Source of the DNA: Kryptolebias marmoratus
Taxonomy: Eukaryota > Chordata > Actinopteri > Cyprinodontiformes > Rivulidae
Direction: 5' to 3'
Assembly (NCBI RefSeq): GCF_001649575.2
Contig: NC_051438.1
Span: 9,931,445-9,995,444, forward strand
Length of the DNA stretch: 64,000 nt
Below the pieces are notes generated by a model that did not search any database, was not told the DNA's origin, and saw nothing but the letters and a program-made list of their open reading frames with translations. Of the stretch, positions 1 to 34,366 are shown in pieces; positions within the stretch are counted from its first letter, which is position 1; each line of letters opens with the position of its first letter. The translations under genes and the position numbers were made by a program.

Positions 1-1924
1 GAACTCAATCAAATCGGGAAAATGTTTCATATTGTATGTCTTGCTGTGGATTTGCAGTTAACACGTCTTTTACAGCTGCAGTTTTTTCCGTTCCCCACTC
101 AGCAGCTCCACACGTGCAGCGAAGCCTCACTGGTTTGACGAGGGGATTTCAGCGACCGCGATGATGGGAGGATATCTGTTCGGAGAGCCGTAAATGTCCG
201 TCCGTGATAAACGGCGGCGCGTAAAGCCACTCTTCCATTTTGAGTTGGCATTAAAAAGCGCAAAAAAAAAATCATTAAATAAATTCGGTCTTGCATATAT
301 ATATATGTGTATACATATATAACGCCAAAACCTTTCTCGTGAAACTTTAAATGCAAGTGACAACAACAATAACAAAATTCCAGTGTACACTAAACAGGAA
401 CTAGGTCACGGTTCTGTTCACATACATTAAAATGAGTTAGATCTTGCTCTTGATTTTATCAGCTATGTCGTTAAAGTCTGCCAAAAATAGCTCATAAAAT
501 GTAACTATGTATACCCTGATGTGCTAATGCTCATTACTTCAAAATGTCGCCTTTGCGTTCTGCCGACCCTTTACGTCTGTTTACGACCCGATTAGTCTTT
601 TTGCTGACATATATTGTCTCCGAATGGATCCAGTTTGTCAGCAGTGCTGCTCTCATTCACATATTTTTATGTTTTTGTTGTCAGCTGGCAAAACGGCTTT
701 TAAATTGTGTCGGAGGACGGCCGTATGTGCTCCACACTTTCGAAACACCGTGAGACTGATGCACTGTTCGGGAAAAAACAAAAACAAAAAAAAAAGGAAC
801 AAACCTACTCTTTTCAAGCACACCGTCATCTAAAAGAAATCCTGAAATCAAGCACGTTAAAGAAGACGTGATGCCACTGGTTCACAAGTTAACTCCTTTT
901 CCTAAAGTCTTTAAGTGTGTGACGTAATTTGTTCAAAATACAATAGGATTACATCTCCGAAGGCCTCTTGTAGCTTCTCTTTTTTTTAAAGTTTTTTTCC
1001 TTTGTAGCTGACTTTAGGCGGCAGCATTGTGGTGGGAAACCTGACTCCACTTCTCCCTCTTTTCCATGGGGTGGGGATGTAATTATCTTGAAGAAAAAAG
1101 AAAAACTTTGTTCAAGTTTCACAAGAGGAAGGGTTCTCATTTCACATTTGTCAGTGAAAACCTGCCAACTAATTAATCCAGTTCATTAAAAAGAAACGTT
1201 TCTCTAAAGAAACTACAGGAAAGAGAAACAAACAAAAAAGGGGATGTGATACTTTAGAGCTTCAGTGAGAATAAAGAAAAAAAAGACAAAACACGTTAAT
1301 AATTAGTGACGGAACGTTTTATGAGCCAGGCAGACGGAAACGCAGACTAAGTTTAAGCCTCAAACAACCAGTCCCTTCAAGTTGTATTGAAGTAATTCCT
1401 GGTCTGTAAGCAGCAGAAGAGTCTGGTTGTCACACCAGTCCAGTTTTTATGTGTCTACAGTGTTTGTTTGTTTTTTTTTTGAAGGAGATTTGACAAGTTA
1501 AAAAAGACCCTTCACTTCCAGTTTTGAAGGGATAACAGCTCAGATAGAGTGGTAGTCAGTGGAAGTTTGGATTTGTGGACTCAAGCCGTGACGTCCTATA
1601 GCAGCGAAAGGCACTGCGTGAGACAAGGCAAAAAAAATCTGTTTCTGTAAGGTGTGAGGAAAAGTTTTGCAAACAAACTCTTCAGTGAGTTTAGACAACT
1701 TTAACAGTTGAGCGACATCGTTCGACACTCAGAGTTGAACAGTCTGTAGTTTAATCTTCAAACATAAAACTTAAACCTGTGATTGTGTGAAAAATATTAA
1801 GGACATCAAAATGCCAGTCCGGTCATGTGAAGTCCAACTTTCGCAGAACCGATTAAACTCTGAATGATGTTTCTACTGTAAAAGACAGTATGTCTGAGCC
1901 ATAGAGCTCCAAAGTGGGCAGGTT

Positions 1925-2220
1925 TCATTTATTTATTTATTTATTGGCAAAGTCCCATTACTCCGGGTACTCTGGTTTCCTCTCACAGACCAAAAACATG
2001 CATGTTAGGTTCATTGGTGACTCTAAAATTGTCCCTAGGTGTGAGTGAGAGGGTGGGTGTTTGTCTCGTTTGTCTGTGTGTCCCTGCGATGGACTTGTGA
2101 CCTGTCCAGGGTGTCCCCCGCCTCCCACACAGTGACTGCTGGGGACAGACACCAGCTCCCCGCGACCCGGAATGGACAAGCGGCTAAAAAGAAAATGGAT
2201 GTATAGATGGACAAAGTCCC
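1925..2220 (+). repeat. LINE 3' tail, L2/Maui-like
   Basis: The segment carries the order of phrases typical of a very common fish LINE 3' end: a CCGGGTACTCTGGTTTCCTC block, then CATGCATGTTAGGTTCATTG, then GACCTGTCCAGGGTGTCCCC, then the CGCGACCC and GGACAAGCGG blocks, ending in an ATGGATGTATAGATGGA tail. The tail puts the element on the + strand. Only the 3' end is present, as expected for 5'-truncated LINE copies. A short reverse-strand piece of the same tail (TCCATCCATCCATTTTCTTT) lies near 37028. The family name is from memory of fish repeats. Confidence 0.7.
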
Positions 2221-2369
2221 ATTGTTGCCTGTGGGAAAAATTTCATCTTTTTTTTGATAATTTTTTTTTAAGCTGTACAATAATGCTACCAAAATTTATA
2301 GTTCACTACTCCTAATCAAGTTACACATTTTAACGTGTTTTTGTCAAAGCTGACAGAGGAGTAGCTATA

Positions 2370-2790
2370 GCCATCCTGACGCATAAGGGCCCCCAGGCCA
2401 GCAGGGGGCCCCCAAGAACACTTAACTACCCACATAAGATATGCTGATCTACATTGGTTGTAATCATGTTTAAACAAAAATATACTTTTTTTTAGATTTA
2501 TGCTGTCAGAGTCATAATTTAATCCTAATAATGCATGAATTTCTGCAGCTCAAAAAGAAACTGATAATTTTCCAAAAGGACTTAGCCGTTCCAGCTGACT
2601 CCACCGCGACTTTATGGGAGCGCTACACACACAGAAGTCCGCACATTGATTTGATGACGCGTGGACAACATAAGGAGGTGTCAGTGGTGTTGTGGTGACA
2701 AGTGAGCGATTGGCTCGATTGTTAGCCCCCCCCCCAAGTAAAACCCTGCTCAGGGCCCCATACAACCTCAGGCCGGCCCTGGGTGCAGCT
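2370..2790. repeat. Possible old DNA-transposon remnant with GGCCC-rich ends
   Basis: The left part reads AAGGGCCCCCAGGCCAGCAG and the right part CAGGGCCCCATACAACCTCA followed by GGCCGGCCCTGG. Similar phrases end many degenerate fish repeats. The two ends are roughly inverted but diverged, and I found no clear target-site duplication. The boundaries are approximate. Confidence 0.3.
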
Positions 2791-3589
2791 AATTAAAAAA
2801 TGTGACCTGAAAAGCAAGATTAATGACTGAAGAGTAATAGGGGGCATTCACTGGCACCCTTAATAAACATAGAGACAAAGATTAAAAAGAGTTGCTTAGT
2901 CCATTGTTGAAGGGCCACCAGCAGCCTTAATCGATGCTACATTTTCTAACCTAATAAGCATAATAATAACAATAATTTCTCACTTTTTTCTCTCTATTTT
3001 GAAGAAGAAATTGCAACGTTATTGTTTGGAATGACATTTTTTTTGCACTTCGAGACAAAAAAGCCACTTATCTTCTGTGTGACAAAGAGTATTTCCACTC
3101 TTTTTTTGGTGCTAATCCTTTTCTGATCTAAGTCAAGTACATTCGGCAAGACAGTGACCAATCTTCAGAAAAGTTTAGTGAAGTGTTGGCTGTAGCTGGT
3201 GTAGAGCTGCTGATAAAATGTGTGGGGGGCACCAGATATAAAGCAGATATTGTTGGATGTCATGAAGCTGATTGATGTGATGCCACGGATCAAATCAGGA
3301 CGAAAGCTGCCATCCTGCCAATGAAGTGATCAGCCTGCGAGGACCTGGAGGAGCCATTGTTTTTTTGTTTGTTTTTTTGCTTTTCCTCTTGTCCAAATGG
3401 AGCTGTTAACGATAAGTCATAAATCATCCCGGCAGCAGCGTGGTATTTTTAGATGGAGGGGTGGATGGGGGGTGGTTGGGGTGGGGGGATGAATGAGGTT
3501 GTGATTGTGGACTCAGTGGTCGGTGTAAGTCAGAGAGAGGAGGGGGGGCTGGCGGTGCCCCTCCCCCAGCTGTGGGTGATGTCTGAAGC

Positions 3590-4380
3590 CGGTGGTCCAG
3601 CAGCAGAGCTCTGATGAGTGGAGGACCGCCTCTCCGGCTCGCGGCAGCTCGTCTCTCAGCGGAAGGCTGCTCGGCAGCTGCGGACAGCCTGCGCGCAGCC
3701 CCCCTCTCTCCCGTTGGCTCTGACAGCCTCTTTGGCCCCGAGTGTCGCTCGGCGAGGAGGGGAAGAGGCGAGAGCACCGGCAGGTGTTGACTAGCGGGGG
3801 GAGAAAATCGCGGTGCAGACTGATGACGATGATGATGGTGAGGATGATGCATCTCTTCCCGTGACTTTATGAATTGTGAAGAAACGTAGGGACATCTTTT
3901 TTTTTTTTTTTTTTTTTTCTGCTTCTTCTTCTTTTTTTTTTTGTTCACCCTCCCCTCTCATTTCTTCTTGCCCGTCATCGGTTTTGGTGGATTTGTTTTC
4001 TGAAAGGGGCGCGCTTTGTCAAGCTGCCCGTCTAGACGCGGGCTCCGAGAGAGCCGAAGCCCCGCAAATCCCGAGCATCGGCCCGCAGCGCTGCGCCATC
4101 CACGATGACGACGATGACGGTGGCCTTGGACGTCCAGACTTGCGCGGTGTTTACGGTGATCGCGGTTCTGGTGCTCGTGAACGTGCTGTTGATGTTCATC
4201 CTCGGTACTTGTTAATGGATCTGCGCTTGGGGCCCGGTTCGCAGCAGCGCGCCGCGCTCTCGTACCGGAGAGGAGAGCAAAGCGGTGCGCGTTGGTCCAG
4301 AGCGGGGACACCCGGCGCTCCATCACGGATACGCGTTGCAATGAATGACGTTGGTACAACCTAATCATGTATTTCTGTTC
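3590..4380 (+). promoter_or_regulatory. GC-rich promoter-like region upstream of ARHGEF9
   Basis: After several kilobases of AT-rich DNA, this block is GC-rich with many CpGs, especially about 3630-3780 and 4010-4340. A T-rich tract near 3898-3945 interrupts it. It lies upstream of ARHGEF9 on the same strand and contains the 36-codon membrane ORF at 4105-4215. I infer a CpG-type promoter, either a distal ARHGEF9 promoter or that of a separate short transcript. No TATA box or initiator could be assigned. Confidence 0.45.
4105..4215 (+). CDS. Candidate 36-residue single-pass membrane micropeptide
   Basis: An ATG at 4105 opens a frame of 36 codons ending in TAA at 4213-4215. The N-terminus is MTTMTVALDVQTC. 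Residues 14-33 (AVFTVIAVLVLVNVLLMFIL) are an uninterrupted hydrophobic stretch of the right length for one transmembrane helix, and the tail is GTC. A second in-frame Met is at residue 4. There is no conventional signal peptide with a following mature chain, so the product would be a small membrane-anchored peptide, or an upstream ORF in a long ARHGEF9 leader. I do not recognise the family. Hydrophobic runs can arise by chance in GTG/CTG-rich DNA, so conservation is the deciding test. No strong splice donor follows within the ORF. Confidence 0.4.
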   Translation: MTTMTVALDVQTCAVFTVIAVLVLVNVLLMFILGTC

Positions 4381-6100
4381 TCTCTCCCCCCTCACCCACC
4401 TCACCCACCCACCCTCTCCCCAAACCTTCGTTATGTCTTGTCACCGTCTGTGATAGCAAGTGTTGTCTTAGTGGTGCTTGGAGATGATCCGGATCTGTGA
4501 TGCTCTTACCTTCTCTGTGGTGACTGGAAATTCCTATCCTCCTCCCCACCTCATATAGAGCCCCAAACATGTTCCCCCCTAGCGTCGATCTCTTCCTCCC
4601 CCCCCCCCTCCCCCCATGTTGCATACTGTGAATTATGAGCTATGTGCATTGTTATTCTGTAACATTTAGATTTTTAGATACAAAAAACACACCATATCTT
4701 TAAGCCTCCATCTGCGTCAGGGCTTGTGTTTTTTTTTTTTCCCTTTCCCGTCATGATCCTCTGTAGTCACATTCACAATATGGCAGCTAATAGCTGTGCA
4801 GTGATCTCTGTACAGAAGTTAATGTGATATTTGTAGCAAATAGCCTTTGCGAGTGAGAGGCCCTGCGCCGGTCCGTGTTGACTCTGGAGGATCATTGTGA
4901 TCTCAGCTGAGCAGTAACCGACAGCAGGCAGGGCTAGGCCTAATAAAGGAAGGGCCTCCATCTCTCCAGGTTTCCCCCATTTTAGATTCTGCTAAACTCA
5001 GCTCCCATTTCACAGCCCCCAATATTCCCACCCCTGCAGTTTGCACAGTGGCGCTCATTTGTAGTGATTATTATGAGAGACGTGTAATTATACGTTAATA
5101 TTTATTCCGGGGCATAAGTGAAGAAAGAAAAAAGAAAAAAAGGCTCGTCAGCTGGTGATGGAATAAGAAAGGTTTTCTTTTCTCGCAGCTTCAGTGCCAA
5201 AGTGCTATAAAAGGATCAGAGGCAGGTGTTATGAATGTTGTATGAATCTCAGAAATAGATATGCTAAAAGCCTGTCCCAGAGCCATCCATGACAGTCCTA
5301 TTTATAGAGGTAGACTAGCTAGGATCTTTTTAAGACACCCTATGTGCTCTTTCACTCTCAATGCTAAGTGCTCGCTCTCTTCCATGTGTGTGGTTAAGTG
5401 CTAAACGCTGTATGCTCGGCGCATATCATGAACACAGATACTTCCGTCACATGCCGCGGCATGTGGGCTGGTGTTGTCATCGCTGTGGCATCAACAGCTG
5501 AGACCCCGCGGGGCTGTTAGCAGTCGTATGTTTATGATCACAACGGCAGGAGATCGAAAAGGGGGTGCTGCAGTGGCCGCAGCCAACGCTGATAACCTAC
5601 TTACAGATGTGTGTTCACATGTAAGCATGTCAGGTGTGTGTGTGTGTGTAGGGGGAAGTATCCCGAGTGGGTGCGTTCCGTTGTTCTTCTTTACCTCTCG
5701 AGAACCTCCGCACATCCCCGAGTGCTCACACATCCGCAGTCCCTCCAGGGCAGGTGCCTTCTAACAGAGCTTCTGCTGCGTGCCGTGCAGCCAGAGGTGT
5801 CAGTGTGCAGATGTGTGTGAGCGAGACCACGGCGATGTGTGAGGATGTGCGTGTGTTTCTCGCCGGCTCCGAGCAGAGCATCTTTGATTGGCTCCCAGAC
5901 TTGGGGTATATGTGTATTACATAAGAGGGCTGGCAGACACAGGGAGGACAGACCGCGAAACTCACTCGGTGCGTCGGAAAGAGGAACCTCTTTTCGGGAA
6001 ATACAGCATTTCTTCTTACTTGACATCTCCCGGGCTGAGCTCGTAGCGGAGGACCAACGCCTTCGGCAGCTTCCTAAAGGGATTTGATTATCATGATCGT

Positions 6101-28400
<22,300 letters not shown>

Positions 28401-29433
28401 AGACTCACAGACTCCTGAAGGACCAGATATTTTTCTTAGACGCACTAAACACTGGATGATATCGTCCCACGATGAAGAAACTACAAAAACCACACACGCG
28501 CGAGACTTTGAAGTTAAGGACCAATGTTGTTACACCATTTGACCGGAAACACCAAGAGGACTAAAGACTTGGATTTAAGGATAAAAAACAACAACTTTAC
28601 AATTCCTATTTGTTAGTAACGTTCTTAGTTCTCACGCTTCTCCCGCTGACTCATGAACTTTATCCCTCGGATTCTGCACATTCATCTGAATGTTCTGGAG
28701 TTATATATTGAGATTGTCACACGGTTTTATTTTTTATTGCATCGTCTGGACTAAATGGAGTGGGGGGGGAAGGCGAGGCCCTGCCAGGTGGTTCGTATTG
28801 TGAGCTTGTGTCCAGAAGCTGAGATGTGCTGCTATGTGAGATTGTTCTGAATGTGAGATCGACTGATGATGACCTCAGCTGAGGGCTGTGTTGTGTTCAG
28901 GACCTGCCGGGCTTCAGAGGTAAATCACGCCATCACTGCTCACGGACTGATCGGGCCAGCTCTGCTCTGCTGATGTCTGGATCTCCTCCTTACGCTCATA
29001 CTTATTTTTTTTTCCCCTCTAACAGCGTGCACAGAATACCCCCTCCCCCCACCCTCTCGCTATCTCTTTCTTTGTTTTTTTGTTTTAAATTTATTTATAA
29101 AGTTGGTGTCAAGTCTTCCCTTCTCCCCCTTCATCCCTCTTGTCCTCGCTGTCTCTCGATCCACCCGCTCAGCTTCTGCGCCTCTCAGAGGAGGATCCTC
29201 GTTCTCTCGGAGACCCGCCGTTGGCCGCGACACGACGGGCCAGGGAACAAATCAATAGCGGGAACGTCGATAGAATATTTACATCCGTTCGCCAACCACT
29301 CGTGACAGGGTATTCACATCCCACCGACGCTCAGTGCGCTTCATTCGCAGAGCCGAAACATCTGGGAGCCAGAGATATGCTGGTTCTGCTCCACCTGCTT
29401 TTGTGTCACACACACCCACCCACCCCCTCCCCC

Positions 29434-29954
29434 NNNNNNNNNNNNNNNNNNNNNNNNNNNNNNNNNNNNNNNNNNNNNNNNNNNNNNNNNNNNNNNNNNN
29501 NNNNNNNNNNNNNNNNNNNNNNNNNNNNNNNNNNNNNNNNNNNNNNNNNNNNNNNNNNNNNNNNNNNNNNNNNNNNNNNNNNNNNNNNNNNNNNNNNNNN
29601 NNNNNNNNNNNNNNNNNNNNNNNNNNNNNNNNNNNNNNNNNNNNNNNNNNNNNNNNNNNNNNNNNNNNNNNNNNNNNNNNNNNNNNNNNNNNNNNNNNNN
29701 NNNNNNNNNNNNNNNNNNNNNNNNNNNNNNNNNNNNNNNNNNNNNNNNNNNNNNNNNNNNNNNNNNNNNNNNNNNNNNNNNNNNNNNNNNNNNNNNNNNN
29801 NNNNNNNNNNNNNNNNNNNNNNNNNNNNNNNNNNNNNNNNNNNNNNNNNNNNNNNNNNNNNNNNNNNNNNNNNNNNNNNNNNNNNNNNNNNNNNNNNNNN
29901 NNNNNNNNNNNNNNNNNNNNNNNNNNNNNNNNNNNNNNNNNNNNNNNNNNNNNN
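29434..29954. other. Assembly gap (521 N)
   Basis: This is a run of N. Both edges are C-rich simple sequence (CACCCACCCACC-like on the left, CACCCCACCCC on the right), which probably explains the failed assembly. Any frame crossing it is meaningless. Confidence 1.
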
Positions 29955-30879
29955 CACCCCACCCCACCCCACGTCACGTTGTTTGTTTTTTTTTTCCACA
30001 TCCGATCCGTGTCCCACCAGTTAGCTCCAGCACCGCTCGGTGATTTACTCATGGACTGTGGCCTGATTAGATCGATTTGTTTAATCACCAAAGTCCCGGA
30101 GGCTGCTGTGCGAGAGATCCCGCCTTCTGCTGAAGCGCTGGATGTGAGAGCACGCGAGGGACCGAGGAGAAACTCTCCACACTCATCATGAAGGTTGTTT
30201 TCTACTCTTGGAATGTAAGTGAAACATCTGTCCACGCTTATGTGATCTTCTTTTTGACCTCAGAAGTACAATTTGTGTTGAATTATATCACCTGACGGAC
30301 AGTGCATATACAGTATGACAACTTGTGCAATGTGATATATCATTATATATCCTCACTATTCACTACAATGTGATATGAAAGAGTTAAATATTGTTCTATG
30401 TCATTTGTTTGCCTTCTTAAAGGCCTTATAAACTATTGGAGATTAAAAAAAAAGACCTTAGAATTGCTTTGTATGTTGTGTAATTTATGTTTTGTTTTAG
30501 TAAAGAAAGTTGAGAAAAGGGTGAGTTGGCTGCTGGTGTCTGTAGAGATGGCTCCCAGTGAGATTGTTTTGGAAGATAATCCTCTTTTGCCTGGCAAAGC
30601 AAAAAGATATGGTTCCCAGGCAATGATAACCTCAGGTCCCATGGTAGACCCAACCCCCAGCCTCACCCCACCCCCCACTTCTACTCAACCTACAGACACA
30701 AGCATGCAGGCAAACACACACAGAGTCGCACAATCATGCCCACTTGCTGGCCCGTTCTGCTGCGGAGAAGAGAGATGCTATCTAACAGTGCCTTCCAGCA
30801 TTCCACTAGTGATTATCTATTCAGTTTCACTGGCAGATTTGAATTAGTCATGTATTTTCCCTTCAGAGCATTTCTTCCT

Positions 30880-30885
<6 letters not shown>

Positions 30886-30955
<70 letters not shown>

Positions 30956-30985
30956 CGCGCTCGTTCGCGCGCTCGTTCGCGCTGG
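30886..30985. repeat. Compound (CT)n-(GC)n microsatellite
   Basis: A pure CT run up to 30940 passes directly into a pure GC run (30941-30960) and then TCGTTCGCGC-type imperfect repeats. Alternating GC of this length can form Z-DNA, and the CT run can form triplex DNA. Confidence 0.95.
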
Positions 30986-31842
30986 GAATCCCTCGCTATC
31001 CGGCGTGCAACATCCACCCGGACAGAAACTCAGAGGTCAGACCTTTTTTTTTTTTTTTTTCTTTCTTTTTTTATCCCCCCCCTCCACATGAGTAGAACCT
31101 GTGCCGTCTGACTGAAACGCTTTTTAAAACGCCTCCTCGTTTTCTCTCACGCTCGCATCGCAGCAATGAAATTGCACAAGAAGCCGTTCCTCCTCATTTC
31201 AAAAATGTGTAAAAGCTACATTTATTATCTATTTAACTTGCCGAAAGGTGGTTTTAATTTGAAATATATAGTAGGAGACAGATTTACATTAGTTAGGTTA
31301 GGTTTCACACTTTAAAGTATATTATTAATAGTGAGTGACAAATCAAAAGAAGTCATCTATTTTAACTTTATCAGCTACAGACTGTAAATACTGTACAAAG
31401 GACAGATCATATATTTGGATATTGGTATTTTGCGTTGGAGACAAATGTTGTTCCAGTTCTAGCTTGCGGTAGACCTCAGTACCAGGTAAATGCATGCTTG
31501 TGGCATCCAATATTTTGCATGAGACTTAAGGCAACTCTTACCAGATCGTTTCGTTGATTTTTTTTCCTCCCCCCTTACAACGTGGAACCATTCATTTGTG
31601 AACCCATGCCATCTCACTGAAGGGAGTTGTTTTCTCTGTCCACCTGTATCCCGCTCACGTCTGGATGTTTTATTTTTTTTATTATTATTATTATTATTTA
31701 TTGTCACTTGGAGCAGAAAATCAGCTGCTGACTTGAGAGCTGAACATCTGACAAAACAAAACACTTCTGTTCTCGGCACCCAGATAAAAGTGGGTACTGT
31801 AAACTGTAACATAAATGTAAAACTTTGCTTAGTTTTTTACCC

Positions 31843-31896
31843 NNNNNNNNNNNNNNNNNNNNNNNNNNNNNNNNNNNNNNNNNNNNNNNNNNNNNN
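31843..31896. other. Assembly gap (54 N)
   Basis: This is a short run of N, followed by T-rich sequence. Confidence 1.
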
Positions 31897-32456
31897 CTTT
31901 TTTTTATTTTTTATTTTTGCTTTACACTGTCATTGCTGCAGACTGCTGGTTATTTTTAGAGTGCCATCATCAGCGGAGGCAAAACGGGTATCATTTTTTT
32001 ATGACGAACAACACTGAACCAAATAGGAGTTAGTTAGCTGCGATCTGATGGGTGTTTGTGTATAAATTTGTAGTCACAAGCAGCCGAGCTGAAGACATTT
32101 GAAACCTCTCTCGATGAGCTAAAAATAAACATAATCCACGCAGTACTTCATTGAAATTCATATCATGCTCTTGTTTAAGAAACGAAGTACAGTGACTTGA
32201 CTTTAAGAATTTACTCTTCTATTTATTGACAGCAGTATTATTTTTGTTGCATTTGGGCCAAAGTGTTTCAATAATGTGTGTATTGGGTTTATTTTTCTTA
32301 TATAATTATCAGTATGATCTTTTAATAGCCAAGAGGTCATTTTTTTCCTGTCTTTTCTGGTCATAGAAGCAAGACAGCCAAATTAGCAGACTGTCATTTA
32401 AGGATGCTCTGATTTATGTCCTTCCTTTTAGTTAACCGGCCACATTCATGTTCATT

Positions 32457-33705
32457 GACAGTCATGGGAAAAATAGAGTCCACCCTCTTTCAGTCACAGG
32501 GTTTTATGTATCAAGTCATAATAAAACTCATCTGGGCTTTTACCAGGTTCCAAAACTATTCAAATCTAACCTCAAGTGTACAAAAAAACCACAAACAACA
32601 GATTCCACCATGACATTTTTTTAACATAAAACAAAATTAAAGACAAAATGGAAAAGCTTGTTGCTTCTGCAGGATTTAAGAGGAAAAGTAGCAGCCAGGT
32701 GCTGCTGATCAAGTGATCAGAATTGATCCTCGTCGCTGTGAGCGCCTCTACAAAAGCAGGGGTTCGGGCAGTTTGCTGCCAAATGAGGGAAGACATCAGC
32801 ACCGACCTTAGGGAAGTCAATTTTTGCTGCCCATTATTATTCTGGGAAGGGTTGAAGGTCATTTCCAGATTATTTGGAGTCCATTATTCTATGGAGGGAA
32901 CGATTATTCACATTTAAGACAGCGGCCAATCTTCTTAGGAGTGGACGTCCCGGCAAATTCACCCCAAGGTCAGACAAAGAAATAAAAAAGCCTCAAGAGC
33001 GTCATCTCAGATTCTACAGCCCTCAGATAGCAGGTTACAGGTTAAAGTTCACGACAGGACTGAAAAAGTATGGTTTGTTTGGAAGAGCTGCCAGCAGGAA
33101 GACACTTCTCGCTAAAACGAACACGGCCGCACGACTTAGGTTTGCAGCTTAGCCTCTTAAAGAACCACAAGACTTCTGGAACAGCGTCCTTGGACAGATG
33201 AGACCAGAGCAGAGACGTTAACGCATAACACACAGCGCCATGTTTAGTGAACATCAAACGCAGCACAAACACATCATATCAGCTGTCAAACACGTGAGGG
33301 AGGGGGGTAATGATTTGTGCTCGTTTCGCGGCCAACGGAAATGGACACCTTGCACTCACCGAGTCGACCCTGAACTCCTCTGTAGACCAAAGGGTTTTAG
33401 AGTTGAGTCTGTCTGAGAGCTAAAACCTAAAACTGGGTCATGATACAACAGGACAATGATCCCAAACACAGCAGCTGATCTACAGCAGAAAAAAAAGAGT
33501 TTCGCAAATGGGCCAGTCGAAGTTCAGACCTCAGCCTGATTGAATGTTGGACTGAGACGTCAGCACCGCTGTGCAGAAACAAATGTCCGCAAACCTCAAT
33601 GAACAACGGAAAACAACATTGTAAAGATGAGCGGGCCAAAACTCCTGTTAATCATGGGGTGAACTTTGTTTTTCCACACACAGCTTGTTTTTGTTGACTA
33701 GATAA
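32457..33705 (+). mobile_element. Tc1-like transposon, second family, degenerate
   Basis: The left end (ACAGTCATGGGAAAAATAGA) and the following 150 bp match the terminal region of a common fish Tc1-like element. Inside, on the + strand, transposase-derived pieces are readable: AAGTATGGTTTGTTTGGAAG near 33066, CCACAAGACTTCTGGAACAG near 33164, CAACAGGACAATGATCCCAA near 33446 and GCAAACCTCAATGAACAACG near 33590. Many indels and stops break the frame. The right inverted repeat is missing: sequence homology ends after ATCATGGGGTGAACTTTG. The copy lies inside the presumed ARHGEF9 3' UTR. Confidence 0.8.
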
Positions 33706-34321
33706 CAACCTGGTAGAATCTGTTGTGCGTTTTTTTTTTGTTTTCATTTTCGAAAACCCGGCGAAGATCGGATCATCTTTAACGTATCCTGACATTTAAA
33801 ACTTGAGAACTGAAAGAGGACAGACTTTGTTTTTCCTCTGACTGCTGCACAGCGGCATCTACGTTGCAGTTGATTATTGGCTTGTTTCAGAACAGTCAGG
33901 GTACAAGTCTTCAACGAGCCATATGTTCATCCGGTGTTCAGTGACATCAAGAAGACTCACATCCCACATTTTGGAACCTATTCATTGTATATTACCATCT
34001 AGTTTGAGATCTTCTTTTTCTTTTCCTTTTTTTTGTGTCACAGAAAAATGTACTCACAGTATCCTTTAACACCATATGCAAACATATATATATATTTTAT
34101 TTTTTTTCTTTCTCGCTGGCCTTTTATTTGTTGTAGAAATGAAAAACCTGAAAAATAATGCCTATTCAATCCAGAAACTGTGAATGGGAGAGTGGAGATG
34201 TCAACTGTATGTACATTCTATGTTTTGATGTATTCAAAAGCACTGGGAATATGTTGTACTTCGCTGTAAAAAAACAACAAAAAAAAAACAAAACAAAACA
34301 ACAACAAAAAAAAATGAGAGA

Positions 34322-34366
34322 AATAAATCCATATCTGATATAGCTGTACTTTTTGTTGAAAATAAA
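34322..34366 (+). terminator. arhgef9: Two poly(A) signals, probable ARHGEF9 transcript end
   Basis: AATAAA occurs at 34322-34327 and again at 34361-34366. They close a repeat-poor AT-rich stretch and lie about 760 bp before the ASB12 stop codon on the opposite strand. Assignment to ARHGEF9 is by position and strand. Confidence 0.55.

Larger units (their letters stand above)
1..3590. other. Intergenic DNA upstream of ARHGEF9
   Basis: No supported gene was seen here on either strand. The open frames are short, lie in AT-rich or low-complexity sequence and do not look like known proteins. The stretch holds an L2/Maui-like LINE tail (about 1925-2220) and a possible repeat remnant with GGCCC-rich ends (about 2370-2790), both listed separately. 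It also has many A/T homopolymers. Distal regulatory DNA of ARHGEF9 could lie here, but nothing in the sequence singles it out. Confidence 0.6.

Noticed and set aside
3424..3948. 174-residue - strand frame in the GC-rich upstream block
   Set aside because: It is poly-Lys, poly-His, Pro- and Ser-rich, produced by homopolymer runs and biased composition, with no domain pattern.
29140..30235. Long frames on both strands spanning the 521-N gap
   Set aside because: Most of their length is N, and the coding sequence on either side shows no protein-like pattern.
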